Of a DNA stretch of 64,000 nucleotides, positions 8,699 to 17,366 are shown piece after piece. Under the pieces are notes generated by a model, which worked only from the letters and a program-made list of their open reading frames with translations, was not told where the DNA came from and ran no database searches. How positions within the stretch are numbered: the stretch's first letter is position 1; every line of letters begins with the position of its first letter. Origin of the DNA: Bacteroidaceae bacterium (GTDB lineage Bacteria > Bacteroidota > Bacteroidia > Bacteroidales > Bacteroidaceae); assembly GCA_017509605.1 (NCBI GenBank), contig JAFWPH010000067.1, forward strand, positions 1 to 64,000, read 5' to 3'. Both the position numbers and the translations under genes were made by a program.

Positions 8699-8959
8699 TT
8701 TGCAGTAGTTTTACCACACGAATTACCACGAATCAAACACAAATTTCCCATAAATTAAATTCATGATTAATTCATGGCCAATTCCTGGCAATTCATGTTT
8801 TACAAAAACTCAGGGGTACGCAAGCAGCTTGTTTGCAGTAGTTTTACCACACGAATTACCACGAATCAAACACAAATTTCCCATAAATTAAATTCATGAT
8901 TAATTCATGGCCAATTCCTGGCAATTCATGTTTTATAAAAACTCAGGGGTACGCAAGCA
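8699..8959. repeat. 133-bp tandem duplication, non-coding
   Basis: Two direct copies, 8699-8826 and 8832-8959, are 128 bp long with one difference (TACAAAAACT against TATAAAAACT) and a 5-bp spacer. Each copy has ACGAATTACCACGAATC near its left end, several AATTCATG/CATGAATT words able to pair, and AGGGGTACGCA at its right end. Neither strand carries a convincing ORF. It looks like an intergenic repeat element duplicated in tandem. Confidence 0.93.
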
Positions 8960-8999
8960 TGCTTGTGGTTTCTCGCAGGTTGGCAGCCTGCGTACCCCT
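8945..8999. repeat. 55-bp element bounded by perfect 11-bp inverted repeats
   Basis: AGGGGTACGCA (8945-8955) is matched by TGCGTACCCCT (8989-8999), with the palindrome AAGCATGCTT at the base of the loop (8955-8964). A further copy of the left arm ends the first duplicate (8812-8822). It could be a hairpin terminator without U-run or the end of a small non-autonomous element. The rest of the 8568-9258 gap holds AT-rich sequence and the nqr promoter. Confidence 0.8.
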
Positions 9000-9121
9000 T
9001 CCTCCTTGTTTGTCCTTACCCAATAAGCTTTTCTGAACATCCTTTTTTATCTTCCTCTTTAATGTCTTTTTAACAAAAAACATAAATTTTTCACGTTTAT
9101 GCCGAAAATTATCACTTTCCG

Positions 9122-9154
9122 TTGAAAATGTGTCGTCAGTTTTTAGTACCTTTG
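9122..9154 (+). promoter_or_regulatory. Promoter of the nqr operon
   Basis: TACCTTTG at 9147-9154 fits TAnnTTTG, with TTG at 9122-9124 as a -33 element (22-bp spacer). The predicted transcript start is near 9161, leaving a leader of about 100 nt before nqrA. Confidence 0.65.
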
Positions 9155-9258
9155 CAAAATCCTTTGGGTACAACGGTTTTTCCAACGTACCTGCTATGCC
9201 AACAATGTGAGGATATACGAAGTTTTTAAAGTATATATATATACCAATTTTTCATTAT

Positions 9259-10608
9259 ATGGCTAATGTAATCAAGTTACGCAAAGGCCTCGACATCAAC
9301 CTTCAGGGCAAGGCTGCCAAGAAGTTTGTTGACGTGAAACCGTCTGAGACTTATGGTCTCGTGCCCGATGGTTTTTACGGCATGAAACCCAAGGTGGTGG
9401 TGCGCGAAGGTGATGAGGTCAAGGCCGGGGATGCGCTCTTTGTGAACAAGGCTCATCCCGAGGTGAACTTCGTCTCGCCTGTCAGCGGCAAGGTGGTCGC
9501 TGTGGAGAGGGGAGATCGCCGCAAGGTTTTAAGTGTTCAAGTAGCCGCTGATGCCAAACAGGTCTTCAAGGACTTCGGTAAGAAGGACGTTGCGAAGATG
9601 AGTTCGGACGAGGTGTTGAAGGTGCTGCTTGAGGGCGGTATGTTCGGATTCTTCCGTCAGCGTCCCTACGACGTGTGTGCTAACCCCGAAGACAAACCGA
9701 AGGCCATCTTCGTGTCCGCGTTCAGCGACATGCCTCTGGCTGCCGACTTCGACTTCGTCCTGAAGGGACAGGAGGCCGACTTCCAGACCGGTATCGACGC
9801 GCTCGCAAAGGTTGCCAAGGTCTATCTCGGTGTGAAGCCCGGCGCCGACAAGGCACTGGCAGACGCCAAGAATGCACAGGTGACAGTCTTCGACGGTCCA
9901 TGTCCGGCAGGTAACGTGGGTGTGCAGATCAACCACGTAGCCCCCATCAACAAGGGTGAGGTGGTATGGACCATCGGCCCAGAGGAGGTCATCTTCATCG
10001 GACGTCTCTTCAACAAGGGCCAGGTAGATTTCACACGTGTCATCGCCATCGCAGGAAGCCAGGTCAACGACCCCGCTTACGCACGCGTCATGGTCGGCCA
10101 GAAGATTGAGGATATCCTCAACGGTAAGCTCAAGAAGGCCGAGCGCCACCAGCGCATCATCGACGGCAACCCGTTCGTGGGAACCAAAGTCAGCACGAAC
10201 GATTTCCTCCGCGCCCACACCACTGAGGTCACCGTTATTCCTGAAGGCGACGATGTGGATGAGGCCTTCGGATGGATCATGCCCCGATTCAACGACTTCT
10301 CCACCAGCCGTTCCTACCTCTCATGGCTCCAGCCTAAGAAAGCCTACAACCTCGATGCACGCATCAAGGGAGGCGAAAGGCACATCATCATGTCGGGCGA
10401 GTACGACAAGGTGCTGCCTATGGACATCTTCGGAGAATTTCTCATCAAGGCGATTATCTCAGGCGACATCGACCGCATGGAGCAGCTCGGCATCTACGAG
10501 GTGGCTCCGGAGGACTTCGCTGTGGCTGAGTTCATCGACTCTTCTAAACTCGAACTGCAGCGCATAGTCAGGGAAGGACTCGACATGCTCCGCAAGGAAA
10601 ATGAATAA
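9259..10608 (+). CDS. nqrA: Na+-translocating NADH:quinone reductase subunit A
   Basis: The 449-residue protein has the expected length and opening (ITLRKGLDI-like, here VIKLRKGLDINLQGKA) of NqrA, the peripheral cytoplasmic subunit of Na+-NQR. The complex oxidises NADH, reduces quinone and pumps Na+ outward across the inner membrane; NqrA contributes to the quinone site together with NqrB. The N-terminal region (residues 30-90) resembles a biotinyl-like barrel. It is the first of six genes in the standard order nqrABCDEF with gaps of 14-31 bp, so a single operon is clear. The start follows a leader with a host-type promoter. Nothing is missing or broken. Confidence 0.97.
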   Translation: MANVIKLRKGLDINLQGKAAKKFVDVKPSETYGLVPDGFYGMKPKVVVREGDEVKAGDALFVNKAHPEVNFVSPVSGKVVAVERGDRRKVLSVQVAADAKQVFKDFGKKDVAKMSSDEVLKVLLEGGMFGFFRQRPYDVCANPEDKPKAIFVSAFSDMPLAADFDFVLKGQEADFQTGIDALAKVAKVYLGVKPGADKALADAKNAQVTVFDGPCPAGNVGVQINHVAPINKGEVVWTIGPEEVIFIGRLFNKGQVDFTRVIAIAGSQVNDPAYARVMVGQKIEDILNGKLKKAERHQRIIDGNPFVGTKVSTNDFLRAHTTEVTVIPEGDDVDEAFGWIMPRFNDFSTSRSYLSWLQPKKAYNLDARIKGGERHIIMSGEYDKVLPMDIFGEFLIKAIISGDIDRMEQLGIYEVAPEDFAVAEFIDSSKLELQRIVREGLDMLRKENE

Positions 10609-10638
10609 CCCACGCACGCTAAAAAAACAGTAACAATA

Positions 10639-11802
10639 ATGAGTGCTATAAAGAAATATTTCGATAAGATAAGGCCCAACTTCGAGCCTGAAGGCAAACT
10701 GCATGCGTTCCGCTCTTTCTTCGAGGGTATGGAGACGTTCATGCTCGTGCCTAACGCCACATCGAAGTCGGGCGTGAGCGTGCACGATGCCATCGACTCC
10801 AAGCGCATCATGTCGTTTGTGGTCATCGCATTGATTCCCGCACTGCTCTTCGGTATGTACAACGTCGGATACCAGCACTACCTCGCCATCGGTGAAGAGG
10901 CTGGTTTCTGGGCCATGTTCGGATACGGACTGATTGCCGTGCTGCCCAAGGTGGTGGTTTCCTACGCTGTCGGTCTGGGTATTGAGTTCACCGTGGCTCA
11001 GTGGAAGCATGAGGAGATCCAGGAGGGATTCCTCGTATCAGGTATGATCATCCCCCTCATCGTTCCCGTGAACTGTCCGCTGTGGATTCTGGCCATCGCC
11101 ACCGCTTTCGCCGTGATCTTCGCCAAGGAGATCTTCGGTGGAACAGGTATGAACATCTTCAACGTGGCGCTTGTCACACGCGCTTTCCTCTTCTTCTCCT
11201 ATCCATCGATGATGAGTGGAGACAAGGTTTGGGTCAACGGTGACTACATCGACTGCATCAACGGTGTGGTTAATGTGGATGCCGTCACTGCCGCCACACC
11301 TCTGGGTGAGGCTGCTGCCAACCAACCCATCAGCGCGTCGTTCATCGACTCCGTGACCGGTCTGATTCCTGGATGTATCGGTGAGACCAGTGTCATCGCC
11401 ATCGCCATCGGTGCCATCATCCTCCTCTGGAGCGGTGTGGCAAGCTGGAAGACCATGTTCTCCGTCTTCGTGGGCGGTGCAGTCGTGGCTCTGCTCTTCA
11501 ATGCCGCCAGCGACAACGCAGTGGCACAGATCCCTTGGTACGAGCACCTCACACTCGGTGGTTTCTGCTTCGGTGCCGTCTTCATGGCTACCGACCCTGT
11601 GACCTCCGCTCGCACCGAATGCGGCAAGTACATCTACGGACTGCTCATCGGCGCCATGGCCATCACCATCCGTGTGATGAACCCAGGTTATCCTGAGGGC
11701 ATGATGCTCGCCATCCTTCTCATGAACGCTTTCGCACCGCTCATCGACTACTGCGTGGTGCAGGGCAACATCAACAAACGACTCAAGAGAGCCGCCAAGT
11801 AA
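10639..11802 (+). CDS. nqrB: Na+-NQR subunit B
   Basis: A 387-residue integral membrane protein with about ten hydrophobic segments starting near residue 55. NqrB carries a covalently bound FMN attached through phosphoester linkage to a Thr, and riboflavin, and forms the Na+ path and quinone site. The attachment region is visible as DAVTAATPLG with the likely acceptor Thr220; the usual small residue before AT is Gly in most family members I recall, while Ala is present here. FMN would be added by an ApbE transferase, not encoded in the window. It lies 30 bp after nqrA and 31 bp before nqrC. Confidence 0.97.
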   Translation: MSAIKKYFDKIRPNFEPEGKLHAFRSFFEGMETFMLVPNATSKSGVSVHDAIDSKRIMSFVVIALIPALLFGMYNVGYQHYLAIGEEAGFWAMFGYGLIAVLPKVVVSYAVGLGIEFTVAQWKHEEIQEGFLVSGMIIPLIVPVNCPLWILAIATAFAVIFAKEIFGGTGMNIFNVALVTRAFLFFSYPSMMSGDKVWVNGDYIDCINGVVNVDAVTAATPLGEAAANQPISASFIDSVTGLIPGCIGETSVIAIAIGAIILLWSGVASWKTMFSVFVGGAVVALLFNAASDNAVAQIPWYEHLTLGGFCFGAVFMATDPVTSARTECGKYIYGLLIGAMAITIRVMNPGYPEGMMLAILLMNAFAPLIDYCVVQGNINKRLKRAAK

Positions 11803-11833
11803 TTTTAGGTAACAACTGAACACTGAAAGAAAA

Positions 11834-12565
11834 ATGAATACTAATAGTAACACTTATACTATCGTATATGCTTCGGTAATCGTTGTTATCGTGGCATTCC
11901 TGCTGGCGTTTGTGGCCACAGCGCTCAAACCCACACAGGACATCAACGTGGCTGTCGATAAGAAACAGCAGATCCTCGCCTCGCTCAACGTACGTGGACT
12001 CGCCAAGTCTGATGTGGAGACCAAGTACGCAGAACTGATCAAGCTCGACCCCGTCTATAACGAAAACGCCGAGCCAGTTCAGACTGGTGACAAGGTAGGC
12101 GAGAAAGAACAGAAGGACCAGGAGGCTTTCAAGGTGGCCAACAAGGACATCAAAGCCAACAACCGTCCGCTCTACGTCTGCGAGAAAGACGGCGAGACCA
12201 TCTACGTCGTGCCAGTCAAGGGAGCCGGCCTCTGGGGCGGCATCTCCGGCTATGTGGCGCTCAAGTCCGACTGTGAGACCGTCTATGGCACTTACTTCAC
12301 CCATGAGAGCGAGACCGCTGGTCTGGGTGCCCGTATCACTGAGGAATGGTTCCAGACCAGTTTCAACGGCAAGAAGATCTTCGGCGAGGACAAGACCAAG
12401 GTCATCCTCAGCGTGTTGAAGAAAGGCAAGACCGTCGATGGCGTAGGTCCCGACAACTTCGTCGATGCAGTGACTGGCGCCACCCTCACCTCTAACGGTG
12501 TCAACGACATGGTGCAGCAGTGTCTGCAGGATTATATTGATATTTTTGAACAAATCAAAAAATAA
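11834..12565 (+). CDS. nqrC: Na+-NQR subunit C
   Basis: A 243-residue protein with one N-terminal membrane helix (residues 9-30) and a large FMN-binding domain. The covalent FMN motif is DAVTGATLTS, with Thr217 as the acceptor in TGAT. NqrC relays electrons from the iron centre between NqrD and NqrE to the FMN of NqrB. The residue 80-105 region is charged and somewhat longer than I would expect for a minimal family member. It is followed by nqrD after 14 bp. Confidence 0.97.
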   Translation: MNTNSNTYTIVYASVIVVIVAFLLAFVATALKPTQDINVAVDKKQQILASLNVRGLAKSDVETKYAELIKLDPVYNENAEPVQTGDKVGEKEQKDQEAFKVANKDIKANNRPLYVCEKDGETIYVVPVKGAGLWGGISGYVALKSDCETVYGTYFTHESETAGLGARITEEWFQTSFNGKKIFGEDKTKVILSVLKKGKTVDGVGPDNFVDAVTGATLTSNGVNDMVQQCLQDYIDIFEQIKK

Positions 12566-12579
12566 GGAGGACAAAGAAT

Positions 12580-13218
12580 ATGGGAAAATTGTTTTCTAAA
12601 GAGAATGGCGAAGTATTCATGCGTCCGCTTAATCTCGACAACCCTGTAACCGTGCAGATCCTCGGTATCTGCTCCGCACTTGCCGTGACATCGCAGCTCA
12701 AGCCTGCTGTCGTCATGGGTCTGTCGGTGACTGTCATCACCGCTTTCTCCAACGTCATCATCTCGCTCATCCGCAAGACCATCCCTATGCGCATCCGTAT
12801 CATCATCCAGTTGGTGGTGGTGGCTGCGCTGGTGACCATCGTGAGCAATATCCTCAAGGCCTATGTCTATGACGTCAGCGTGCAGCTCTCTGTCTATGTG
12901 GGTCTGATCATCACCAACTGTATCCTGATGGGTCGTCTCGAGGCCTTCGCCATGAGCAATGGTCCTTGGGAGTCGTTCCTCGACGGAGTGGGCAACGGAC
13001 TGGGCTACGCCATCGTGCTCGTCATCGTAGGTTTCGTGCGCGAGTTGCTCGGTTTCGGCACCATCTTCGGATTCCAGATCATTCCGCAGAGCTTCTACAC
13101 TGAGAACGGAGGCTACTACATGAACAACGGTATGATGACCATGCCTGCCATGGCGCTCATCCTGCTGGGTTGTGTCATCTGGGTACACCGTTCTATCAAT
13201 AAGGAAGAGAAAAAATAA
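12580..13218 (+). CDS. nqrD: Na+-NQR subunit D
   Basis: A 212-residue integral membrane protein with six predicted helices. NqrD and NqrE are inverted homologues that face each other in the membrane and share an iron centre held by one Cys pair from each. The two expected Cys are visible at Cys31 (GICSALAVT) and Cys114 (IITNCILMGR). A GGAGG-like sequence precedes the start, which is less common for this phylum. Close homologues are the RnfE/RnfA proteins, but the surrounding six-gene order fixes the assignment to NQR. Confidence 0.97.
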   Translation: MGKLFSKENGEVFMRPLNLDNPVTVQILGICSALAVTSQLKPAVVMGLSVTVITAFSNVIISLIRKTIPMRIRIIIQLVVVAALVTIVSNILKAYVYDVSVQLSVYVGLIITNCILMGRLEAFAMSNGPWESFLDGVGNGLGYAIVLVIVGFVRELLGFGTIFGFQIIPQSFYTENGGYYMNNGMMTMPAMALILLGCVIWVHRSINKEEKK

Positions 13219-13248
13219 CACATCACTTAAAAAGACAAGCTTAAAATT

Positions 13249-13878
13249 ATGGAACATTTCTTTAGTTTGATGGTCCGCTCCATTTTCGTGGACAACATGA
13301 TTTTCGCCTTCTTCTTGGGTATGTGTTCTTATCTCGCTGTATCCAAGACCGTGAAGACGGCTCTGGGACTGGGATGTGCCGTGACTTTCGTGCTGCTCAT
13401 CACCGTTCCCGTTGACTACCTGCTTCAGACCCAGGTGCTGGAGAAGTTCGCTTTCGACAACGGACTCGACCTCACCTTCCTCAGCTTCATCCTCTTCATC
13501 GCTGTCATCGCGGCTATGGTGCAGCTCGTGGAGATGGTGGTCGAGAAGTACTCGCCATCGCTCTACGCCGCACTCGGTATCTTCCTGCCGCTGATCGCTG
13601 TGAACTGCGCCATCATGGGTGCCAGCCTCTTCATGCAGCAGCGCATCCTGCTCGACCCCGCCACCAGCACTCAGGCTATCGGCGGTGTGGGCGACGCCAT
13701 TGCCTATGCAATCGGTTCAGGTATTGGTTGGACACTGGCTATTGTCTGCCTCGCCGCTATCCGCGAGAAGATGGCCTACTCCGATGTGCCTAAGCCTCTG
13801 CAGGGTCTTGGCATCACCTTCATCACAGTGGGTCTGATGGCCATGGCTTTCATGTGTTTCTCGGGTTTGAACATCTAA
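13249..13878 (+). CDS. nqrE: Na+-NQR subunit E
   Basis: A 209-residue six-helix membrane protein, partner of NqrD. Cys26 (GMCSYLAVS) and Cys120 ([10 protein letters not shown]) are at the positions that ligate the intramembrane iron centre in characterised Na+-NQR. The centre passes electrons from the NqrF 2Fe-2S cluster across the membrane to NqrC. The gene lies 30 bp after nqrD and 18 bp before nqrF. Confidence 0.97.
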   Translation: MEHFFSLMVRSIFVDNMIFAFFLGMCSYLAVSKTVKTALGLGCAVTFVLLITVPVDYLLQTQVLEKFAFDNGLDLTFLSFILFIAVIAAMVQLVEMVVEKYSPSLYAALGIFLPLIAVNCAIMGASLFMQQRILLDPATSTQAIGGVGDAIAYAIGSGIGWTLAIVCLAAIREKMAYSDVPKPLQGLGITFITVGLMAMAFMCFSGLNI

Positions 13879-13896
13879 AAAGAAAGGATCAACATT

Positions 13897-15165
13897 ATGG
13901 ATATGAGTTTTATAGGTGCTAGTATAGCAGTATTCTTGGTGATCATCCTTCTTTTGGTGGTCGTGCTGCTCGTAGCAAAGAAATACCTCGTGCCAAGTGG
14001 CGAGGTCAGCATTAAAATCAACGGTGACAAGACACTTACCGTAGGCCAGGGAAGCAGTCTGCTCAGCACACTCGCCGAGCAGGGCATCTACCTTCCATCG
14101 GCTTGTGGTGGCAAGGGTTCTTGCGGACAGTGCAAGTGTCAGGTCGTAGAGGGTGGAGGCGAGATCCTCGACTCTGAGAAAGGCCACTTCACTCGCAAGC
14201 AGATCAAGGACCACTACCGTCTGGGTTGCCAGACCAAGGTCAAGGGCGACCTGGCCATCAAGGTGCCTGAGTCTGTGATGGGCGTGAAGGAATGGGAGTG
14301 CGAGGTGATCTCCAACAAGAACGTCGCCAGCTTCATCAAGGAGTTCAAGGTGGCGCTGCCTCCAGGAGAGCACATGGACTTCATCCCTGGTTCTTACGCA
14401 CAGATTTCCATCCCTGAGTACGACATCGACTACGACAAGGACATCGACAAGTCGCTCATCGGCGACCTCTACGTGCCCACATGGGAGAAGTTCAACATCT
14501 TCTCGCTGAAGTGCAAGAACACCACTCCTACTGTTCGTGCATACTCCATGGCCAACTATCCCGACGAGGGCGACATCATCACGCTGACCGTGCGTATCGC
14601 CACTCCGCCGTTCCTGCCCAAACCACAGGTGGGCTTCATGCCAGTGCCTCCAGGCATCTCCTCAACCTATATCTTCAGCCTCAAACCTGGAGACAAGGTA
14701 AAGATGAGTGGTCCTTACGGTGACTTCCATCCCGTCTTCGACAGCAAGCGCGAGATGATTTGGGTCGGTGGTGGTGCCGGTATGGCTCCGCTGCGCGCGC
14801 AGATCATGCACATGCTCAAGACACTCCACACCCGCGACCGTGAGATGCACTACTTCTACGGTGCACGCGGCATCGACGAGGTGTTCTTCATGGAGGACTT
14901 CCTCGAACTCGAGAAGGAGTATCCTAACTTTCACTTCCACCTCGCCCTCGACCGTCCAGACCCCAAGGCCGACGGACTCGGAGTGAAATACACCCCTGGA
15001 TTCATCGCCAACGTGATGGGCGACACCTACCTCAAGGCACACGAGGCACCCGAGGATGTGGAATACTACCTCTGCGGACCTCCAATGATGGCGAAGACCG
15101 TGCTCGACCTGCTCCACAGCCTCGGCGTGGAGGACGACATGATCCGCTTCGACAACTTCGGATAA
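13897..15165 (+). CDS. nqrF: Na+-NQR subunit F, NADH dehydrogenase component
   Basis: A 422-residue protein where electrons enter the complex. An N-terminal membrane helix (residues 5-27) is followed by a 2Fe-2S ferredoxin domain with Cys70, Cys76, Cys79 and Cys111, the standard spacing. The FAD-binding region contains RAYSMAN and the NADH-binding region GGGAGMAPLR; the C-terminus ends in DNFG as in other members. It is the last gene of the operon and is followed at once by an intrinsic terminator. Confidence 0.98.
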   Translation: MDMSFIGASIAVFLVIILLLVVVLLVAKKYLVPSGEVSIKINGDKTLTVGQGSSLLSTLAEQGIYLPSACGGKGSCGQCKCQVVEGGGEILDSEKGHFTRKQIKDHYRLGCQTKVKGDLAIKVPESVMGVKEWECEVISNKNVASFIKEFKVALPPGEHMDFIPGSYAQISIPEYDIDYDKDIDKSLIGDLYVPTWEKFNIFSLKCKNTTPTVRAYSMANYPDEGDIITLTVRIATPPFLPKPQVGFMPVPPGISSTYIFSLKPGDKVKMSGPYGDFHPVFDSKREMIWVGGGAGMAPLRAQIMHMLKTLHTRDREMHYFYGARGIDEVFFMEDFLELEKEYPNFHFHLALDRPDPKADGLGVKYTPGFIANVMGDTYLKAHEAPEDVEYYLCGPPMMAKTVLDLLHSLGVEDDMIRFDNFG

Positions 15166-15170
15166 TTCTT

Positions 15171-15210
15171 AAAAAGGTGCGCACATCCTCTCTTGGGCGC
15201 ACCTTTTTTT
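15171..15210 (+). terminator. Intrinsic terminator of the nqr operon
   Basis: A GC-rich stem with arms AAAGGTGCGC and GCGCACCTTT, a 14-base loop and a run of seven T follows the nqrF stop by 5 bp. Confidence 0.95.
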
Positions 15211-15231
15211 GCCCATTGACTTCGTCAAATT

Positions 15232-15259
15232 TTCTTAATTCTTAATTCTTAACTCTTAA
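15232..15259. repeat. Heptamer array TTCTTAA (4 units)
   Basis: Three TTCTTAA units and one CTCTTAA lie between the nqr terminator and the next start codon (15268). Each unit carries TAA, so stops occur in all three plus frames just before the downstream gene; on the minus strand TTAAGAA also carries TAA. Confidence 0.88.
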
Positions 15260-15267
15260 TTAAACTA

Positions 15268-15846
15268 ATGAAGATCATCTACTTCCATGGCTTCGCATCG
15301 AGCGGAGCAAGCGGTACAGTGCAGAACCTGCGTCTGATTCTGCCTGACGACGAAATCATCGCTCCCGACATCCCTGTCGATCCAGCAGAGGCGCTCCCTT
15401 TCCTGCGCGAACTATGCGCCAGCGAACAACCTGATCTCGTTATCGGCACCAGCATGGGCGGTATGTATGCCCAGCAGATGCATGGTTTCCGAAAGATCTG
15501 TGTCAATCCCGCTTTCAATATGTCCACCATGTCGAAAGTCTTGAAAACGGGCGAGCATCCTTTCCTCAACGGACGCAAGGACAACCAGAAGACCTTCCGA
15601 ATCACCCGTGAAATCATCCAACACTTCAACCAGATGGAACGGCAGCAGTTCAAGGGCATCACCGACTTTGACCTCGCCAACACCTATGGTCTATTCGGCA
15701 TCCACGACGACTTGGTCAACACCTACGACCTCTTCCGCCGTCATTATCCCAATGCCGAGCGTTTCGATGGTGAGCACCGCCTCAACGACAAGGTGCTCAA
15801 GAAAGTCATCATTCCACTCATCGAGAAAATTCGCGCCGAATTATAA
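15268..15846 (+). CDS. YqiA/UPF0227-type alpha/beta-hydrolase (esterase)
   Basis: A 192-residue single-domain alpha/beta hydrolase. It opens with IIYFHGFASS, the HG oxyanion-hole turn, and has the nucleophile elbow GTSMGG with Ser62; a late Asp (near 155) and His (GEHRLND) complete a plausible triad. The family (YqiA in Escherichia coli) has esterase activity on short acyl and palmitoyl-CoA-type substrates, but the physiological substrate is unknown. Length is typical. It stands alone between two terminators. Confidence 0.85.
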   Translation: MKIIYFHGFASSGASGTVQNLRLILPDDEIIAPDIPVDPAEALPFLRELCASEQPDLVIGTSMGGMYAQQMHGFRKICVNPAFNMSTMSKVLKTGEHPFLNGRKDNQKTFRITREIIQHFNQMERQQFKGITDFDLANTYGLFGIHDDLVNTYDLFRRHYPNAERFDGEHRLNDKVLKKVIIPLIEKIRAEL

Positions 15847-15853
15847 AATAAAA

Positions 15854-15897
15854 GCGCTCAGGGACAATTCAAATAGATTGACCCTGAGCGTTTTTTT
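15854..15897. terminator. Bidirectional terminator between convergent genes
   Basis: Arms CGCTCAGGG and CCCTGAGCG flank an 18-base loop, with seven T after it on the plus strand and a T-rich tract (CTTTTATTTTAT) on the minus strand. It serves the esterase gene and, after the decamer array, the MFS gene. Confidence 0.92.
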
Positions 15898-15901
15898 CTA
15901 C

Positions 15902-15951
15902 GACTTCCTAGGATTACCTAAGACTTCCTATGATTACCTATGATTACCTAG
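15902..15951. repeat. Decamer array (5 units) containing the MFS stop codon
   Basis: Five 10-bp units (GACTTCCTAG or GATTACCTAN) lie end to end. In the sense of the MFS gene every unit contributes TAG at 10-bp spacing, six in all counting both ends, and the first of these is the gene's stop codon (15950-15948). Ten leaves remainder one when divided by three, so successive TAGs fall in all three frames. Confidence 0.92.
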
Positions 15952-17270
15952 GATTTTTTATCTTTAATGACAAAGACGCAAGCTGCGCCGATGATCAGCA
16001 GCACGCCGGCTAATACCAGCATCATCACCTGGCTGCCTCCAACCATCGACAGGAGCAAACCGCCCACTAATGCCGCTACAATCTGCGGAACACAGATGGT
16101 TCCGTTGAAGAGACCGAGGTACGACCCCATGTGTCCATAACCCTGCAAAGCGTTTGTCAGCAGCGTGAAAGGCATGGCAAGCATCGCAGCCCAAGCGAAA
16201 CCGATGAGGAAGTACGATATGAACAGCAAGTACTTGTCAGCGAACAGCATCACGCTGATGAAACCGATGCCACCCAGCACCAGACTCAACGAGTAGGCGA
16301 ACTTGCGGCTGGTCATCTTGCTCAGCCAAGGAATCACTGCCGCCCATACCACACTACCGATGGCCTGCACAGCGAACAGCACACCTACCCAGTTGCCAGC
16401 GTCTTGATAAGCGGCAGACTTCACGTCGGTCGTTCCCCAGCAACTCGATGCAATCGCACCGTTGGTGTAAGTCCACATATACATGAAAGCCGCCCAGCAG
16501 AAGAACTGCACCAGACCGATGGTCCAGAAAGCCTTGGGAGCATTGGCCAGCAGTTTAATCATGTTGCTGCTCTTTTCATCTTCTTTCACATCATCCTTCA
16601 GTGCATGGTATTCGTTATACACGGCAGGCGGCATCTCCTTCACTTTAGCCACCGTATAGATGACACAGGCGATAAGAATGGCGGCGCCAATATAGAACGA
16701 GTAAATCACGCTGTCGGGTACTACACCCTTGGCGGCCTCGTTCCTGATGCCCATCCAGGTGAAGATGATAGGGAAGAGGTAGCCCACCAGCGAACCGGCG
16801 TTGCAGAGGAACGACTGGATGGAGTAGGCGGTGGTCTTCTGTTTCTCGTTCACCATGTCGCCCACCATCATCTTGAAGGGCTGCATGGCCACGTTGATGC
16901 TCGTGTCGAGGAACATCAGCGAGATCAGACCGAACACCATCGCACCAGCTACTGTCAGACCGAAACTGCCGGCGTTAGGCAACATACACATCACCAAGAC
17001 GGCTACAGCGGCTCCTACAAACAGGTATGGGATGCGACGGCCGAAGCGTGTCCAGGTCTTGTCGCTCAGCGCGCCGATGATAGGCTGGATGATGATGCCC
17101 ATCAGCGGTGGCAGGATCCAGAAATAACTCAGGTTGTGGGGGTCAGCGCCCAAGGTGGCGAAGATACGGCTGATGTTGGCCGACTGCAGCGCGTAAGCAA
17201 TCTGCACCCCGAAGAAACCGAAGGAGATGTTCCACAGTTTCCAAAACGATAAATCGGGAAGTTGTTTCAT
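15948..17270 (-). CDS. MFS sugar transporter (GPH/SLC45-like, putative maltose carrier)
   Basis: A 440-residue protein with about twelve hydrophobic helices. It opens MKQLPDLSFWKLWNISFGFF, and the loop after helix 2 reads DKTWTRFGRRIPY, the signature of the sucrose/maltose-type SLC45 and GPH cation symporters. Members in Bacteroidetes are often linked with maltose or other disaccharide loci and import sugar across the inner membrane with a cation. It lies 96 bp downstream of the lacI-type gene on the same strand, and that regulator is divergent from susCDEF, so import of maltose or maltodextrin released by the Sus system is a reasonable inference. Substrate is not proven by sequence. Confidence 0.85.
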   Translation of the reverse strand: MKQLPDLSFWKLWNISFGFFGVQIAYALQSANISRIFATLGADPHNLSYFWILPPLMGIIIQPIIGALSDKTWTRFGRRIPYLFVGAAVAVLVMCMLPNAGSFGLTVAGAMVFGLISLMFLDTSINVAMQPFKMMVGDMVNEKQKTTAYSIQSFLCNAGSLVGYLFPIIFTWMGIRNEAAKGVVPDSVIYSFYIGAAILIACVIYTVAKVKEMPPAVYNEYHALKDDVKEDEKSSNMIKLLANAPKAFWTIGLVQFFCWAAFMYMWTYTNGAIASSCWGTTDVKSAAYQDAGNWVGVLFAVQAIGSVVWAAVIPWLSKMTSRKFAYSLSLVLGGIGFISVMLFADKYLLFISYFLIGFAWAAMLAMPFTLLTNALQGYGHMGSYLGLFNGTICVPQIVAALVGGLLLSMVGGSQVMMLVLAGVLLIIGAACVFVIKDKKS

Positions 17271-17300
17271 ATTGTCGAGTGTTTTTGGTTGGCTTTTTTT

Positions 17301-17354
17301 TATAGAAACTATAGATACTATAGATACTATAGAAGCTATAGAAACTATAGATAC
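17301..17354. repeat. Nonamer array (TATAGAWAC type, 6 units)
   Basis: Six 9-bp units (TATAGAAAC, TATAGATAC, TATAGAAGC and repeats) fill the gap between the lacI-type stop (17367) and the MFS start (17270). A poly-T tract adjoins it at 17293-17300. Nine is a multiple of three, so unlike the 7- and 10-bp arrays this one would not put stops in every frame. Confidence 0.92.
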
Positions 17355-17366
17355 TATATCTCGCTT

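Noticed and set aside
8943-9185. 80-residue minus-strand ORF before nqrA
   Set aside because: It covers the nqr promoter and the inverted-repeat element, has no upstream signals and a composition set by AT-rich intergenic sequence.
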